A stretch of 64,000 nucleotides of DNA from Salvelinus alpinus (GCF_045679555.1 NC_092094.1:38165430-38229429), one strand, 5' to 3'; numbered from the stretch's first letter, positions 10,945-49,390 are shown. Program-made: numbers and translations. The notes: a model not told the origin generated them from the letters alone.

Positions 10945-11275
10945 TTGAGAACGTTTGTACTTGCCTTCAACCAAAGCAAAAGTGTCAAATCGGTACAGTC
11001 TGACGTTCACAAGCAATGTGTAATTCAAAATGTTGGCTAGAAATTTCAACACTGTATGGCAAGCGTGAATCCTGCCGACAACGATCTCTCTTGGGTTCCC
11101 GAGTGGCGCAGCGGTCTGAGGCACTGCATCTCAGTGGAAGAGGCGCAGGATTCACGCTTGCCATACAGAGTTGAAATATCTAGCCAACATTTTGAATTAA
11201 ACATTGCTTGTGAACGTCAGACTGTACCGATTTGACACTTTTGCTTTGGTTGAAGGCAAGTACAAACGTTCTCAA
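10945..11275. repeat. Long hairpin: two 131-bp inverted arms around a SINE-head loop
   Basis: The left arm 10945-11075 (from TTGAGAACGTTTGTACTTGCC) is the near-perfect reverse complement of the right arm 11145-11275. The only visible differences are a few substitutions. The 69-bp loop includes a tRNA-Leu-like SINE head (CCGAGTGGCGCAGCGGTCTG, from about 11099), cut off after about 45 bp. It lies in the first intron of AARS1. Confidence 0.9.
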
Positions 11276-11775
11276 TTTTCTCAGGGGAGGGACAGGGAAT
11301 TGCTTTAAAGGTAGTCATACAAAGAGGAGTGTTGTATTCATCTGGGATCTTCTCCTGCCTTCCAGCCAGGCCTGATATGAAGCTTCAACATTGGTGAAAA
11401 TAATGGGTCTAAGGCCTAGACAGACCCTGGGGCCAAACTTGTCATAAACATGCTGCATAGGCCTATCCAAGGATGTGGAAGGCAGCTGCAATTAGTGTTT
11501 TATAGGTCCAGTCAGGGATGTGCTGTAAAGTAAACATTGTTTTTACATGAATTTGGTTGAAGCTGATATTCAGTTTGCCCCAAAAAAAGAAGCAAAACCC
11601 ATGTTTCCACCTGCTATTCCAGTGGAAGCAAGGACACAGAATAATTTAATTGAAACTTTAGTTTATTACCTAACAGTATTCGGACCTGCCTACCCATACC
11701 TTCTCCCTTACCGGCATTTCATGTGTTTGTTCCTAACTGTTTTTCCACTGTCTGTGTGATCGTCAGTCCTTTCAG
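11276..11775 (+). other. AARS1 first intron, right part: no gene seen
   Basis: No family-like open frame or recognised transposon. It ends in the acceptor TTTCAG at 11770-11775. The 11547-11759 frame has no recognisable content. Confidence 0.5.
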
Positions 11776-11776
11776 A

Positions 11777-27947
<16,171 letters not shown>

Positions 27948-28680
27948 AGAGGAGGCTGGGGTGTGGTGAATGATTATGGGGAAAGATCCCTCGATCCAAC
28001 CCCACCATCCCCACTGGAATGTTCCAGCTCTGTTCTCTGTGACTCTGAACTGGACATCCAGAAAATTGTATAGTAACATTCACCCATCCAAAGGTTAGAA
28101 AGGGAAGCAGATACAAGAGCCCTCTTTCTCTGAAAGAGATGCATCTGCAATTTTAAGGAGGATAACATGGTTTTGATCCATGCACAATTTGATTGGTCCC
28201 TGCAAGATCTGTGGTTGAAGGATTAGGTGATCAAATGATTGATAGGTGTACGAGGAGGCTACCCCCAACATCCTTACCTGATCTGTCTTCCCACTTTAAC
28301 TAATGATGAAAATGCTGAACGGTGAACTGCTTCAGTTCATTGCTTGTTTATCTCTATTTCGTTGGCCTCTCCCATGTCATTGTGTTTCACTTCCCCCTCC
28401 CTGACTGGGGAGATGTGGTCTCTGCAGACTGTCTTTCCTGCCAGTTGTAACGTACATTCACAACAGCAACCGTGGCACCTGTCAGCGCCACCAGCTGTGT
28501 AACAGTTTTGTCTGGCATCTTAATATTAATGTAGTCAATTAATAATGAATTAAATAAATGGGTGACATGACATTGTCAATTCTGTGAAATGCATTTTATT
28601 GCCACTTATGAATGCGTTGTGACGTTCATGTCTTGATGAATTCCATGTCGTGGAATAAAAATACTGAAAACACTTGATTT
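27948..28680 (+). terminator. AARS1 3' UTR and polyadenylation signal
   Basis: Follows the TAG at 27945-27947. AT-rich, no frame. AATAAA at 28653-28658 is a good signal, with an earlier candidate in AATTAAATAAATG near 28548. The end is about 160-200 bp from the presumed 3' end of ST3GAL2 on the other strand. Confidence 0.65.
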
Positions 28681-28829
28681 CTTAATTTCTCCTACTAGTA
28701 TTTAGAACTGTCTTCTCCTGTAGTTCATAGGTGATGGTCTGATGCTAGGTAACGATGTCCAGCATTAGTACAAGGGCTGACGTGTTGTAAGTGCTCTCTT
28801 ACTGCCCCATTGTAGAAAAGACCCAGAAA

Positions 28830-31800
28830 ACCACAATTTTTTCATGTTGCTTTTATTTTCACAATAGCATATGATTAAAAACAGTCCATCACACACACTG
28901 AGGTTTTAAGTAGTAAAGAGGGAGTGCTTACAACCACTGATAGTCATAATACTAATGAGGATACTACTGGTAATAATGATAGTAACACTGATGGTACGTA
29001 CAGTCTGTTGTCAGTATATATTGTTGTTGTGCACAAGAGACCTCTAATGAAGAGCTGGAGATGAAACCATCAAAACACTGCAACAGCATAGATGCTTCAT
29101 AAGAGACCATTCAGCTATCACTAGAAGCCACTCAAGCCAGAACCGATGAACTCAAATACATTCAAAACTATCCATTACGGAACAATACTATCAGGGACAG
29201 CAGAGTTGAAAGGGATTTCTCAGCTTTCACAGTCAGTTCCCCACAGTGTACACAGCAATCGAACAACATATTAGGGAAAGTACTGTATCCTTATGCACGT
29301 TGAGCTAAAACGTGGCGTTCAGCTACAATGTGCTAGCTTTATTGATACAGTAGATATTGGTATTGACCTGTTGGATAAACAGAGTTGTTACAAAAGTAAT
29401 TGGGAGTAACGGAATTAAAGTTATGTCCAATCATTAGAACAATGTCAATTGTGTTTGATTCTCTTTGAAGTATTGCACGTATTGCACATTTTATTTCTGG
29501 CGTAGTCAGTAATATCACCCAGGAAATTGTTGGTATACTTACTAAGAAACATTCCATGTAAAACACAGAAATAAGGTGGAGATATGTTTTAACCACTAGA
29601 CACAATGCCATCGGCTGTCATCTTGAACACATTACCTCAGCAGATACGAATTACAGACACAATGGCAAAATACTGATTGAGAAGAGCAAATGAATATAAC
29701 CATAGTCATCAACTTTACCCATTTCTAGTCACAGATAAGAGTTGATTTTCTTTCATCTCTAGATAATGAGTTGTTTAAAAAGCAACAGCATAAAGGAAGC
29801 CTCTCTACGTGGCTCCTAGAGAAAGGCATAGTGAATCATATGGGTCCAGAAGGCACAGCTCTCAGCCAGGCAAGACCAGAGGGGGTGGGTATAATATAAG
29901 GTGTATGGTCTAAGTCGGAGAAGACATTTGAAGCTCTCAGAATATGTGTATGTGTCAGAGACATGACTGACACGCTGTTATGATCACAATAGCAGTACCC
30001 ATAGTAGAAGGGGCTTTGGGTTTGTGTGAATGTCCTGTGCAGACTAAATCAAGCTTAAGATAGCACACGTGTACTGAGGTTTATGGTGCACTGCAGGAAA
30101 GGTATGTCCAACACTGGGACAAGGCACGCAAGCATGGATGTGTGTGTGTTGTCACATGGCTGTAAATTGCTGATATGTGTCTATTTTGTTATGAGAGGGG
30201 TCTAACTGAAAATCTCACTCTGACAACACTAAGTAAATCACACAATTTTGTTTACAGCACTCTCTCTCACATACACACACTAGTAAGGAGTGAGGGCTGA
30301 TAAGAACTCACTGGCACTCCGTAGATGTCCTTAAAGTATGTGTGTCAGGTAGAGACACATACCTGAAACAAAACAAAAATTCCACACAGAAATGAGTTAT
30401 GTATAGGAATCAGTTACAGTGATCTGCCCAACTCAATGTCAGAGTGTTAGATAAGAACATGATGTGCAAAGGATAGATATAATACAAGTATATCATACAG
30501 TACATGATGGTATATACCATATTTATGATATCATCATATGATTACACAACAGCAGACATCCTTAACTGAATGTCGCATTGCCAAATTGGCAAATAACTTT
30601 TTTTTAATAAGTTTTTACATTTAACTAAATTAGCACACGCCCTTATCCAGAATGACTTACAAAAGCAATTAGGGTTAAGTGTGTTGCTCAAGAGCACAGA
30701 TTTCTAACCGAGTCAGCTCAGGGATTTGAACCAGCAACCTTTCAGTTACTGGCCGACACACTTAATTGCTGGACTACCTGCCTAGACCCCGCTAAGCTAC
30801 CTTTTCAGAGTTCCTAAACTCTGATCTGAAAATATAGTGGCATTTTTTACTAGCAGTCGGGTTAGTTATGTTGTGCCATATTACTTTCCGTTATCAAGTG
30901 GTCATCATTAGACACAGAGGAGGCAGCCTTCCGTTTGTCCTATGTACATATAATGTCTGGGCCTCAGAGTGATGCAGTATCCCTTAACAGGCAGCAGGAG
31001 GCAGCAGGTCATCTTAGTGTGAGCTCTTTGTACTTAGTCCTATACTTAGTGGTATTAGCTCTTAATGACCAAGAACATTGTGTGAACGGTGTATGTGTGG
31101 AAGAGTGTGTGTGTATGTTAATGAGTGAGTAGTGTTAGTCTTATCCCAATATGTCTGCTTGTGTTGTTGTTGACCATGTGTAAGCCTCTCCCCAATCTAC
31201 CTAATTAGAAGGATGATTAGTCACTTAAAATGGTTAAAACAAATCAAACGGTTAATACTGTATATGTGGTCAAATCCCTGTGGACCGTACATACCTTCAA
31301 CATGATAGTCATATAATTACAACAGTAACTCTTATTTTTAAGTAGCCTCTGGGCTTCCAACCACGTAAACTTCAACTACCTAGTACTCCCAGCTCCGAGG
31401 GGCAAGGGGGCTTTAACAGCAGCTATACAGGTGGGTGTGGACACGGCAGGGGTAGATCAGTGTCCGTCACTGGTTGCCATGACATTTAGGGTGGGGGCTA
31501 CAGAGTGGGAGGGGGCTGAGTATCTGGGTGTGAGACCCCTAAGGCGTGTGATGACTCAACCCCCTGCGGATGAGCAGGAGGTGGGATTGTGGATGGGACT
31601 GGTTCACAGGTCCATACAGTGGCTAGGTCAGACTTCTCCGCCCCCACTACATTATTCCTATAGTTCTGACCGTCCATTTCTCCTCAGGGCTGAGGGCTAT
31701 GGAGGTAGGCCTGTTGGGGGCAGAGTGTGTAGTCACATGTAGTTCCACTCACAACCATCAGCATCTTACCCTCCTGCACAATGGGAACAGGGTCATCAGG

Positions 31801-31938
31801 CAACGTATGATCTAGTGTTATGGAACCCTCTCTATGCAAATCACAAAGAAACAGATAACTAAGCACATAAAGACGTCTGGTGGTGATGGTTACTCTAGTG
31901 TTCCTGTAAGCCTGCCCAGCCCACCACACCTCCAGCAC
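28830..31938 (-). other. ST3GAL2 3' UTR (long), with polyadenylation signal
   Basis: TTTATT at 28852-28857 is AATAAA on the minus strand and is placed to end ST3GAL2 transcripts near 28835. This implies a 3' UTR of about 3.1 kb. It contains a SINE at 30605-30785 and otherwise AT-rich sequence without conserved frames. Several other TTTATT sites exist, so shorter forms are possible. Confidence 0.5.
30605..30785 (-). mobile_element. HpaI-like SINE in the ST3GAL2 3' UTR
   Basis: On the minus strand it starts GGCAGGTAGTCCAGCAATTA, with box B-like GGTTCAAATCC, then CTCTTGAGCAACACACTTAACC and a tail near 30625. It is in the sense orientation of ST3GAL2. Confidence 0.8.
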
Positions 31939-40110
<8,172 letters not shown>

Positions 40111-41300
40111 GCCCCCTCCTCCACCGCCGCTAGACCCCGGCCGACCCCCCCGCTCCACGCTGGCCCCGCCTGTCAACCAGGGCCTCAGCTTCCCTGACCT
40201 CTGGCCCCTCGCCCCCCCAGGGCCGCCCCACACCCAGCCCCAACCCCAGCGCCCCTCCCGGTGCTGGGTGACGGACGGCACCCGGCCCCCCCACTGCCAT
40301 GCACCGCTCCCTGCCACTGTCCCCACCCTACTGGCCTCAGCTCCACTCAGCGTGCAGGCTGGCTCACGCTGGCTCAGAGAGAACACTCTTCCAGTCCGTC
40401 AAACAGAGAGAGGGAGAGCCGCAGTGTCTCTCAGTGTCTCACACTAAACAGTTTCTCCCAGAGTTGCGTGTTGCTCCCTTCACTTTCTGTCTCTCCACAC
40501 GTGGCTGCCGCTCTTCACACCTTCCACCCAGCCCCGACTTTCCACACACAGCACTGCTCAAGTCCTGGATGGGAGCTCCAACAGAGTGTCTGCACATAAA
40601 AAACTGACGAACTCAACACAAATTGTACACTGTTAGTCTGAGAACCTGTCAGAGCCTATCACGCTGTGTTAACCTTGGTTAACAGTCGTATCCACCTACA
40701 GTGATATCCATGGTAAAAGTCAGGTACTGAGTCATTAGTGTCATCTCAGTCGTCCAAGTGGTTAGTCCGCTCCTTGCGTTTGGAGTCCTCTGTGAAATGC
40801 TGAAGCAGTCTTCTGAGTGATGTGCTCTAGCAAGCTAGATGGGAGAAAGAGGGTAGAGACTGCTGGGAGGCTGATGTGAAAGAAGCTCCATCGAGTCTCT
40901 CGTCATCCTGAACAAATAACACGTCTTCCTGCCTCCCTTTGTCTCGCTCTCTCTTCTCCTTCCTTTTCACCTCTTTGCCCCTGTCTCGCTCAAGCTTTTT
41001 TTCTGTCAGTAGAACCACTTCAGAGATTCTGAGACTAGCAGAGATACTCAGGACCTTGTGTTCTCCTCTGAAACACAGGGTCTGGTGCTCTGTAGTGTGG
41101 TTCTCATTGAGGCTGGGAGTGGTGTGTGTCCCTGTGTTGGCAGACTGAGCATCTTCCAGCCCTTCTAATGCCTTGGGTCCAGGTTCTCTGTCTAAATTCC
41201 AGTGGTTTTCAGCCCGAGTAAAAACAGAATACGGTAAAACCCCCAAAGTAATCAAAGCATTCTGACCATAATGACAAAGGGGATTGACCCAGAATCTTAA
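40111..41300 (-). other. Region upstream of the ST3GAL2 start codon (5' UTR and flanking)
   Basis: The 40111-40400 part is GC-rich and keeps the ST3GAL2 frame open to 40386. It is treated as 5' leader because homology starts at 40110. The 40827-41255 minus frame (142 codons) has no recognisable domain. Whether a 5' UTR intron lies here cannot be decided. Confidence 0.4.
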
Positions 41301-43261
41301 GAAAAGTAGATATGAGGACCTTAAAACAGCTTACCAATGAATGATCTCCAAGGAACCGTGAGGCAATTAGTGACTGGATTTAAAAAAAAGATAAACCAAT
41401 CAAAATCAAAAAATCCCATCACTCCATCTGGCGCTGATCGTCAAACAGGACAGCAGGGAAGGGAGGAGGGGCTCAGTAGCTGTCCAGCAGTGGAGATTAT
41501 TTGTGTATATGTGTATGTGTGTGAGGCTGGGCCACTGCCTGCCAGTAGCAGGAGCAGTAGGGTTTAATTGAATTCTGCGGTGTGGTGTTGGTGGAACTAC
41601 AGATTGTGTCAGGATAATGTGCCCTGACCTGCTGTTCTGCCTAATCTGTAATCTCGATGCTGCGGTCGCCTGCCCACCACAGTGCCTGCTCTCTGCCAGC
41701 CAGATGCCAACCTTCTGCCCAGTGGCCCTTCAGAGTGGTTTAGTCCTGCTGTTAGCCAGTCCTTGGCTGTATGTGTGTGTCCACCTCTCGATCCCTGACA
41801 CAAAGACAGCCTCACAGGGGAACAGAGGAGCAGATAGACACCGTGGCCCCTGTAGCTCCTATATCTCCTGCTCCCTATCTACTTTTTTCCTGATCTCTGT
41901 CCCCCTGAGACACCAACACACTGTTGTTCAGGAAGGAGTAGACCCCTGGAGAGAGGAGATAAAAGAAGTGAGGGCGTGAATCAATAGTGCATTTATAACA
42001 CACAGGCATTGTGGTGATTCCCAGGAATATAGATACTGACATTTACCTTGGTATTTGACTTTATGACAGTATTTGATTTGAAAGCTTTTGTGTCGTTCAA
42101 GGTATTGTGTCCGCTGTGAAGAAAGTCACGTCTGAGCCCCTCTCAGCCTTTACTCTTTCCCTTGGTCTTTATACACAAACACACAAAACACAATTAGAAT
42201 TTGTCGTCACAGTATAGCAGATTTTCCATCTCCCATATTCCGCTGCTTCAGCCTAAAACCGCTTTCCATCTCTACTGCTTATGCTCTTTGACTTCCTCTT
42301 CCCTCCCAAACACCTCATTTCCCTCTCATTCTCAGGCCTGTCTCTGAGGACAGAACAGAGGATGTGCTTCTATCTTTGGGCCTCTCCGGGGACCGGAGCT
42401 TATAGATGAAAAGAGACAGTCTCTACAGTATGGCTGAGGCACTCTGCTGTCAAAGACCAGAGATGACATGTGGAAAGAAAGAGACAATCACCAAATAATG
42501 TTCCACAGTGACTCGACCATAATATGCTGGCAATTATGCAACCACAATACAATACAGCGCTCACAGAGAGCAACAGAGTAGGTAAGCTCTTGTGCAAAAC
42601 CATTTAAATTCAATCACTTTTTGACAGTACCCTTTTTGATTTGAACGAAATGTTCCATAGTGGGTCAATTGAGACATTGTTTACATTCAGCATCACTCCG
42701 TCAACGGAAATGTAGTATTATTTCTATCAAAGATATCTACATATATTTCAAGATTTTGTGTATCCTTGGAAATAATCAGAATTCATGTAAACATTACAGT
42801 TTTCACATGTGTATCTTTATTTCCCAAACACAATTCAACACAATCACAATCACGTTTTTGTCTTTGAATAATTGAAGCACCCTTTAACACAAGCTTAACA
42901 CCAAACAAACACTTAGTACTTTATTATTATTATAATTTATTGTTGACCTAGGCCAGGCCTTGTTGTTACCTCATATCCCAGTGATAATGCCATGCATTAC
43001 GTCTGGGAGAAAAACACGTCTATTTGCTCAACTTGCCATTTGCTCAACTTACCCCAAGGCAAACATTTTGACTATATTAGCCCACACAGCTACAAGGATG
43101 CACATTCATGCTAGGTTTAGAACCTCATATTCAAGCTTATAGAGAACCCAACTGAAGGATAGAATCTTAAAATGATCTCCTTTGATTTAGATACAAGCAT
43201 CATGAAACCTCTAGCACAATAAATTAATTTGACTTGGTGAAAATCTTTCCCCCCCCCAACA
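41301..43261. other. No gene seen
   Basis: Unique-looking sequence with pyrimidine-rich patches (42120-42330). Short frames lack homology or codon signal. Confidence 0.5.
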
Positions 43262-43402
43262 TCCTTACATTTGAGTCATTTAGCAGACACTCTTATCCAG
43301 AGTGACTGTATACATTTTCATACTGGTCCCCGTGGGAATCAAACCCCTCAACCCTGGAGTTACAAGCACCATGCTCTACCAACTGAGCTACACAGGACCA
43401 TA
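43262..43402 (-). mobile_element. tRNA-derived SINE
   Basis: On the minus strand it starts GGTCCTGTGTAGCTCAGTTGG, a tRNA-like box A. Box B-like GGTTTGATTCC and TTGAGGGG are inside, and the tail is CTGCTAAATGACTCAAATG. It is not a tRNA gene: the acceptor stem does not close and a SINE tail follows. Confidence 0.8.
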
Positions 43403-44812
43403 GGAGACCTACTGAAATCATAGAAATATAGATAATAGAATAGACATGACCATTTAAGTTGACATTCAAAGGTGGGTGGACCGGCAGCCATCTTTTTGGT
43501 AGTAATTATAAGTAAAATGTCAATTTAATTTTAACTAAATTGCAGTGGTCTGAAGGGTCCATTCTATTTCTATGATTGAATTGACACCCACCCTGTACTC
43601 CAGAGTACGTTGTGTCTGAACTGATGGCGGCACAACACAAAACCTCAGGAAAGTAGAGTCTACGCGTTTTTAGATAATTGACGTTTAAGGTTAAAATAAA
43701 TAATGATACAATAGCTTGACAACCCTGTTTGTAAGCGTTTAAATGATATCAAACTCAACCTTTTATCTTTTCCAGTGATGAAGAGATGCATGTCTCATGG
43801 TATGGTGGGGTATGACAAATGGGTCAACTTTCTGACTACTTCTTCCATGGGCAAACATGTATGGCAGGTTTTGTTTAAATCAAAAAGGGATGCTGTCAAA
43901 TAGTGATTGATTTCAAATGGATTTACCCCCTTACATAGACATATGGTTGTGCAGTAACACCTGTTGTAATTACAATGTTTGAGCTATTGGTAAAGGGTGC
44001 ATCAGTGTCTGTACTCTGTTAACATGGCACTATGGCTTTCACCAAAGAGGAGACTTCAGGTTTCCATGACTACCAAAATAATAGACTGGACTGCTTCTTT
44101 GTGCGGTCAGCAGAGATGTGTGTAACGCTCACTGAATCAAATTTACAGAAAGACAAGGAAAGACTAACATACAGAAAAGACTGTTGAGCCACAAACATTT
44201 CAATGTTTACAAGTGGGCCAGCCTGGGCTTACCAAAATGCTTCCAAAAACAATAGCATACAGCACACACTAATACTCAGGAAGAAGAGATCAGTAAAGTA
44301 CACACAGCCTAGCTCCACTGAACTAAACAGGTGGCTATGGCAGGCTGCTGCTGCTGGGTACTGCTGCCTCAGCTTCAGATTCAATTATAGGCACTGTGAT
44401 TCCATGTGTGGGCGTAGTGCTAAAGCTCCAATAATGCCTTGCATTGTTCCCAATTAGAAAAAATATATATTTTAGATGACATATTCATCAGCAAGCATTG
44501 CATTTGTTCCTTAAAGCTGTGGAGCCTACTTAAGGATCCTTGAGAACAGGGACATCAAAAAAGAGCAAGAAAGAGAGAAGGAGAGGGAGAGATTGAAAGG
44601 AGCGTGGAAGTTGGAGGGAGATTCAGGAGAGAGGATTTAGACTTGAGTGATTGCTACCTGTAGAGAGATACGCTATATCTATCTTCCTGTGACAGGAACA
44701 TACAGCACAAGCAACAACCACAGGCTTGGCTCTGGTCTCACTCACTGCTCCTGTATGATGCAGCGGTCATGGTGCATGTCATGTCCGCGAGTGACCTCAC
44801 CCTCAGCCGTAT
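43403..44812. other. No gene seen
   Basis: AT-rich, with no convincing frame. A short purine-rich patch is near 44560-44620. Confidence 0.45.
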
Positions 44813-45204
44813 TGTCACGGCCGTCGTAGGGAGGAGACCAAGGCGCAGCGTGGTATGCGTACATTCTCTTTATTATAAGAATGAACTGAACAAAACGAAC
44901 AAAAACGAACCGTGAAGCTATACAAAGAGTGCTGAACAGGCAACTACACATAGACAAGAACCCACAAAACCAAAAGGGAAAATGGCAACCTAAATATTAT
45001 CCCCAATCAGAGACAACGATAAACAGCTGCCTCTGATTGGGAACCAATTCAGGCCACCATAGACCTACATATGCCTAGACTTACAAACACCCCTAGACAT
45101 ACAAAAACCCTAGACAATACAAAACAAGCATACCCACCCTCGTCACACCCTGACCTAAACAAAATAATAAAGAAAACATAGATAACTAAGGTCAGGGCGT
45201 GACA
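44813..45204. repeat. Dispersed repeat bounded by TGTCACG ... CGTGACA
   Basis: A 392-bp block with inverted 7-bp ends. It contains GGAGACCAAGGCGCAGCGTGG and the AATCAGAGACAACGATAAACAGCTG motif seen in many salmonid repeats. It could be a solo LTR or a non-autonomous element; no coding is present. Confidence 0.6.
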
Positions 45205-45424
45205 CGTCTCTTCCGTTAACCCACACACTTCTAGAAAGTGCATGCGCACACACACACAAAGTAGGACTCTTTGTTCCATCTCTGTCCTGATTTTGTACAT
45301 GGGGTTGTGGGGGTCTGGAGGCGTGAGGTGCCTCTGTTTCCCTGGAAACATTGCCTCACAGCTGGCTGCCATGGCATTGTAGCAAAAAGAAGTGATGAAA
45401 AAAATACTTAAACAGTAGACGTAT

Positions 45425-45808
45425 CATGACACAAGGCGAGACCCAGATGCAGACAAAGGAGGTAAATGGTTGGAGTCTTACAATGTTTATTATAGGCAAG
45501 AGAATGGTCGTGGACACGCAAAAGGTCAATACCAGATCAGAGTCCAGGAGGTTCAGAGTGGCAGACAGGCTCGTGGTCAAGGCATGCAGAATGGTCAGGG
45601 AGGCAGATACAGAGTCCAGAACTAGAAATAGGAGAAAATCAAAAAGCAAGAGAATGGGGAAAACCACTGGTTGACTTAGAAAAACATACAAGACCAACTG
45701 GCACAGAGAGACAGGAAACACAGGGATAAATACACTGGGGAAAATCAGCGACACCTGGAGGGGGTGGAGACAATCACAAGGACAGGTGAAACAGATCAGG
45801 GCGTGACT
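45425..45808. repeat. Second dispersed repeat of the CATGACA...GGGCGTGAC type
   Basis: Starts CATGACACAAGGCGAGACCC and ends CAGATCAGGGCGTGAC. It shares the layout and end motif of the 44813-45204 block (priming-like start, GGGCGTGAC end, same order) but little interior sequence. It lies 220 bp away. Confidence 0.5.
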
Positions 45809-45893
45809 CGTTGTGTAGCAGCCTTAAGAAAATGCAGGCAGAACTTCTGGAGACAGAGCTTTATGATGCCTTATTCTGTGGAATGAGAGTTTA

Positions 45894-46578
45894 CAGTGCA
45901 GTCACAGTGACAGACATAGTCACAGTGACAGACATAATCACAGTGACAGACATAGTCACAGTGACATACATAGTCACAGAGTGACATACATAGTCACAGT
46001 GACAGACATAGTCACAGTGACAGACATAGTCACAGTGACAGACATAATCACAGTGACAGAGATAGTCACAGTGACATACATAGTCACAGAGTGACATACA
46101 TAGTCACAGTGACAGACCTAGTCACAGAGACAGACATAGTCACAGAGACAGACATAGTCACAGAGACAGACATAGTCACAATGACAGACATAGTCACAGA
46201 GACAGACATAGTCACAGAGACAGACATAGTCACAGTGACAGACATAGTCACAGTGACAGACATAGTCACAGAGACAGACATAGTCACAGTGACAGACCTA
46301 GTCACAGTGACAGACATAGTCACAGAGACAGACATAGTCACAGTGACAGACATAGTCACAGAGACAGACATAGTCACAGAGACAGACATAGTCACAGTGA
46401 CAGACCTAGTCACAGAGACAGACATAGTCACAGAGACAGACATAGTCACAGTGACAGACCTAGTCACAGTGACAGACATAGTCACAGAGACAGACATAGT
46501 CACAGTGACAGACCTAGTCACAGTGACAGACATAGTCACAGAGACAGACATAGTCACAGTGACAGACCTAGTCACAGT
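45894..46578. repeat. 18-bp minisatellite, about 38 copies
   Basis: The unit is TCACAGTGACAGACATAG, with CAGTGA/CAGAGA, ACATAG/ACCTAG and ACAGAC/ACATAC variants. Two 19-20 bp irregular units lie near 45975 and 46088. Because 18 is a multiple of 3, open frames run through it on both strands (46091-46612 plus, 46084-46575 minus); these are not genes. Confidence 0.97.
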
Positions 46579-46938
46579 GAGAGCTCCAGAGGAGTATTGT
46601 GCTGTCTCTTAGGTCTTTGTATGACCCTCGCTATGGCATTGTTACGGAGCCTCAGTGCTGATTCAGAGACCCTCTGCTGTCAGAATACTGCTGTCCTCTA
46701 CCACAAACCACCAGCTCAACTGTACGAAGCAGTAACAGTGCTCAGATAATACAAAGTAGATGAGACAGTATGTGAGTTAGTGAGAAGTAATATAATTTGT
46801 CTGTGTATACATGAGTTCTTATTTGTGGAATATGGCACAGTAGGCATATTTCATAATTAGCTGTTTTATCATGGATATGCTATATTTCATACTCCTTAAA
46901 ACTGACTTTAGACTTAAGATTTTTTAAACTCCATAAAT

Positions 46939-47097
46939 GTTCTCTGTAGCCCTGATGCCCTCTCCTCTTCCCTCCACAGTGCTTACTGTTCAATAAGTCC
47001 TAGCTTGGAGGTCTGTTCTCTGTAGCCCTGATGCCCTCTCCTCTTCCCTCCACAGTGCTTACTGTTCAATAAGTCCTAGCTTGGAGGTCTGTTCTCT
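46939..47097. repeat. 76-bp tandem duplication
   Basis: GTTCTCTGTAGCCCTGATGC at 46939 recurs at 47015, with two nearly identical units and a partial third (GTTCTCTGAGGAC). Each unit holds a CTCTCCTCTTCCCTCCACAG tract resembling a splice acceptor. Confidence 0.93.
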
Positions 47098-48541
<1,444 letters not shown>

Positions 48542-49155
48542 GAAGCATTTTGTTTTTTAAAGATGGGCATACAATAAATACTGTATGCCACTTTCTGCTT
48601 CAAAAAGGGGTTTCCTAAAGTGGAATAAGTAGGGATGTCCTAGTCCAACTATGTGTTGTTAAAGATAGCTATGCATCCCGGATTGCCTTGCACCACATGT
48701 TGTCTCAATGAGCCCGACATCAACATATCTACCTCTCTATCGGACATCAGTCTGCATGACAACCTGCCTATTTACAGCACACTTACAGAGGTCCTTGTGC
48801 ACAAAGATGTTACAGTAGGTTACTTCGCAATTGAATCATTGTGTGAATAACCTATTTTAGGTTGTAATGGAGGATGCTCCGTACAGTAACCTACTTAGAA
48901 CTCTCACTGGACACATTTTAACAGCACTCTGTATGGCCTTAGAAGTGAGTAACCTAGTTACAGCTGTGTTTATAGGACTTCTGCTGGCACTTTCAATTCC
49001 CTGGGTAGCATATTATTAACCTAGTAAAAGGTCAAATATGTGAATGTTGTTGAGCTCAATTGGAAAATACTTCAAAGTGGACTATATAAGTCTACATGTC
49101 TAGCCCTGTACAAAATGTTTTTAAAAATCCTCAATGGTGCAACAGAAAATCCTGT

Positions 49156-49390
49156 CCCACTGGGCACCGGCGTCAGTTCAACGTCTAGTTTTGATTTACA
49201 TTTGGTTGAGTTGTCAACTAACGTGAAATCCCCACCCAAAAATCACCGTGTCATTTGATTTAGGTTCAAATTCGGGTGAAAATAATATGAAATTCCCTTA
49301 CTTTCATGACTTTTTAAAAATGCAATTCAGTTTTCCATGTTCATTCACAAGACGTGGAAACGTTGATTCAACCAGTTTTTGCCCAGTGGG
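49156..49390. mobile_element. MITE with CCCACTGGGCA / TGCCCAGTGGG ends
   Basis: About 235 bp with terminal inverted CCCACTGGGCA and TGCCCAGTGGG. The interior has GTCAGTTCAACGTCTAG and AGTTGTCAACTAACGTG. A second copy is at 58288-58511. Confidence 0.85.

Noticed and set aside
40827-41255. 142-codon minus frame upstream of ST3GAL2
   Set aside because: No domain, low-complexity Lys/Arg/Glu stretch, likely 5' flanking or untranslated sequence.
46084-46612. Frames of MTDIVTETDIV / TVTMSVSV repeats
   Set aside because: An 18-bp minisatellite has open frames on both strands by arithmetic.
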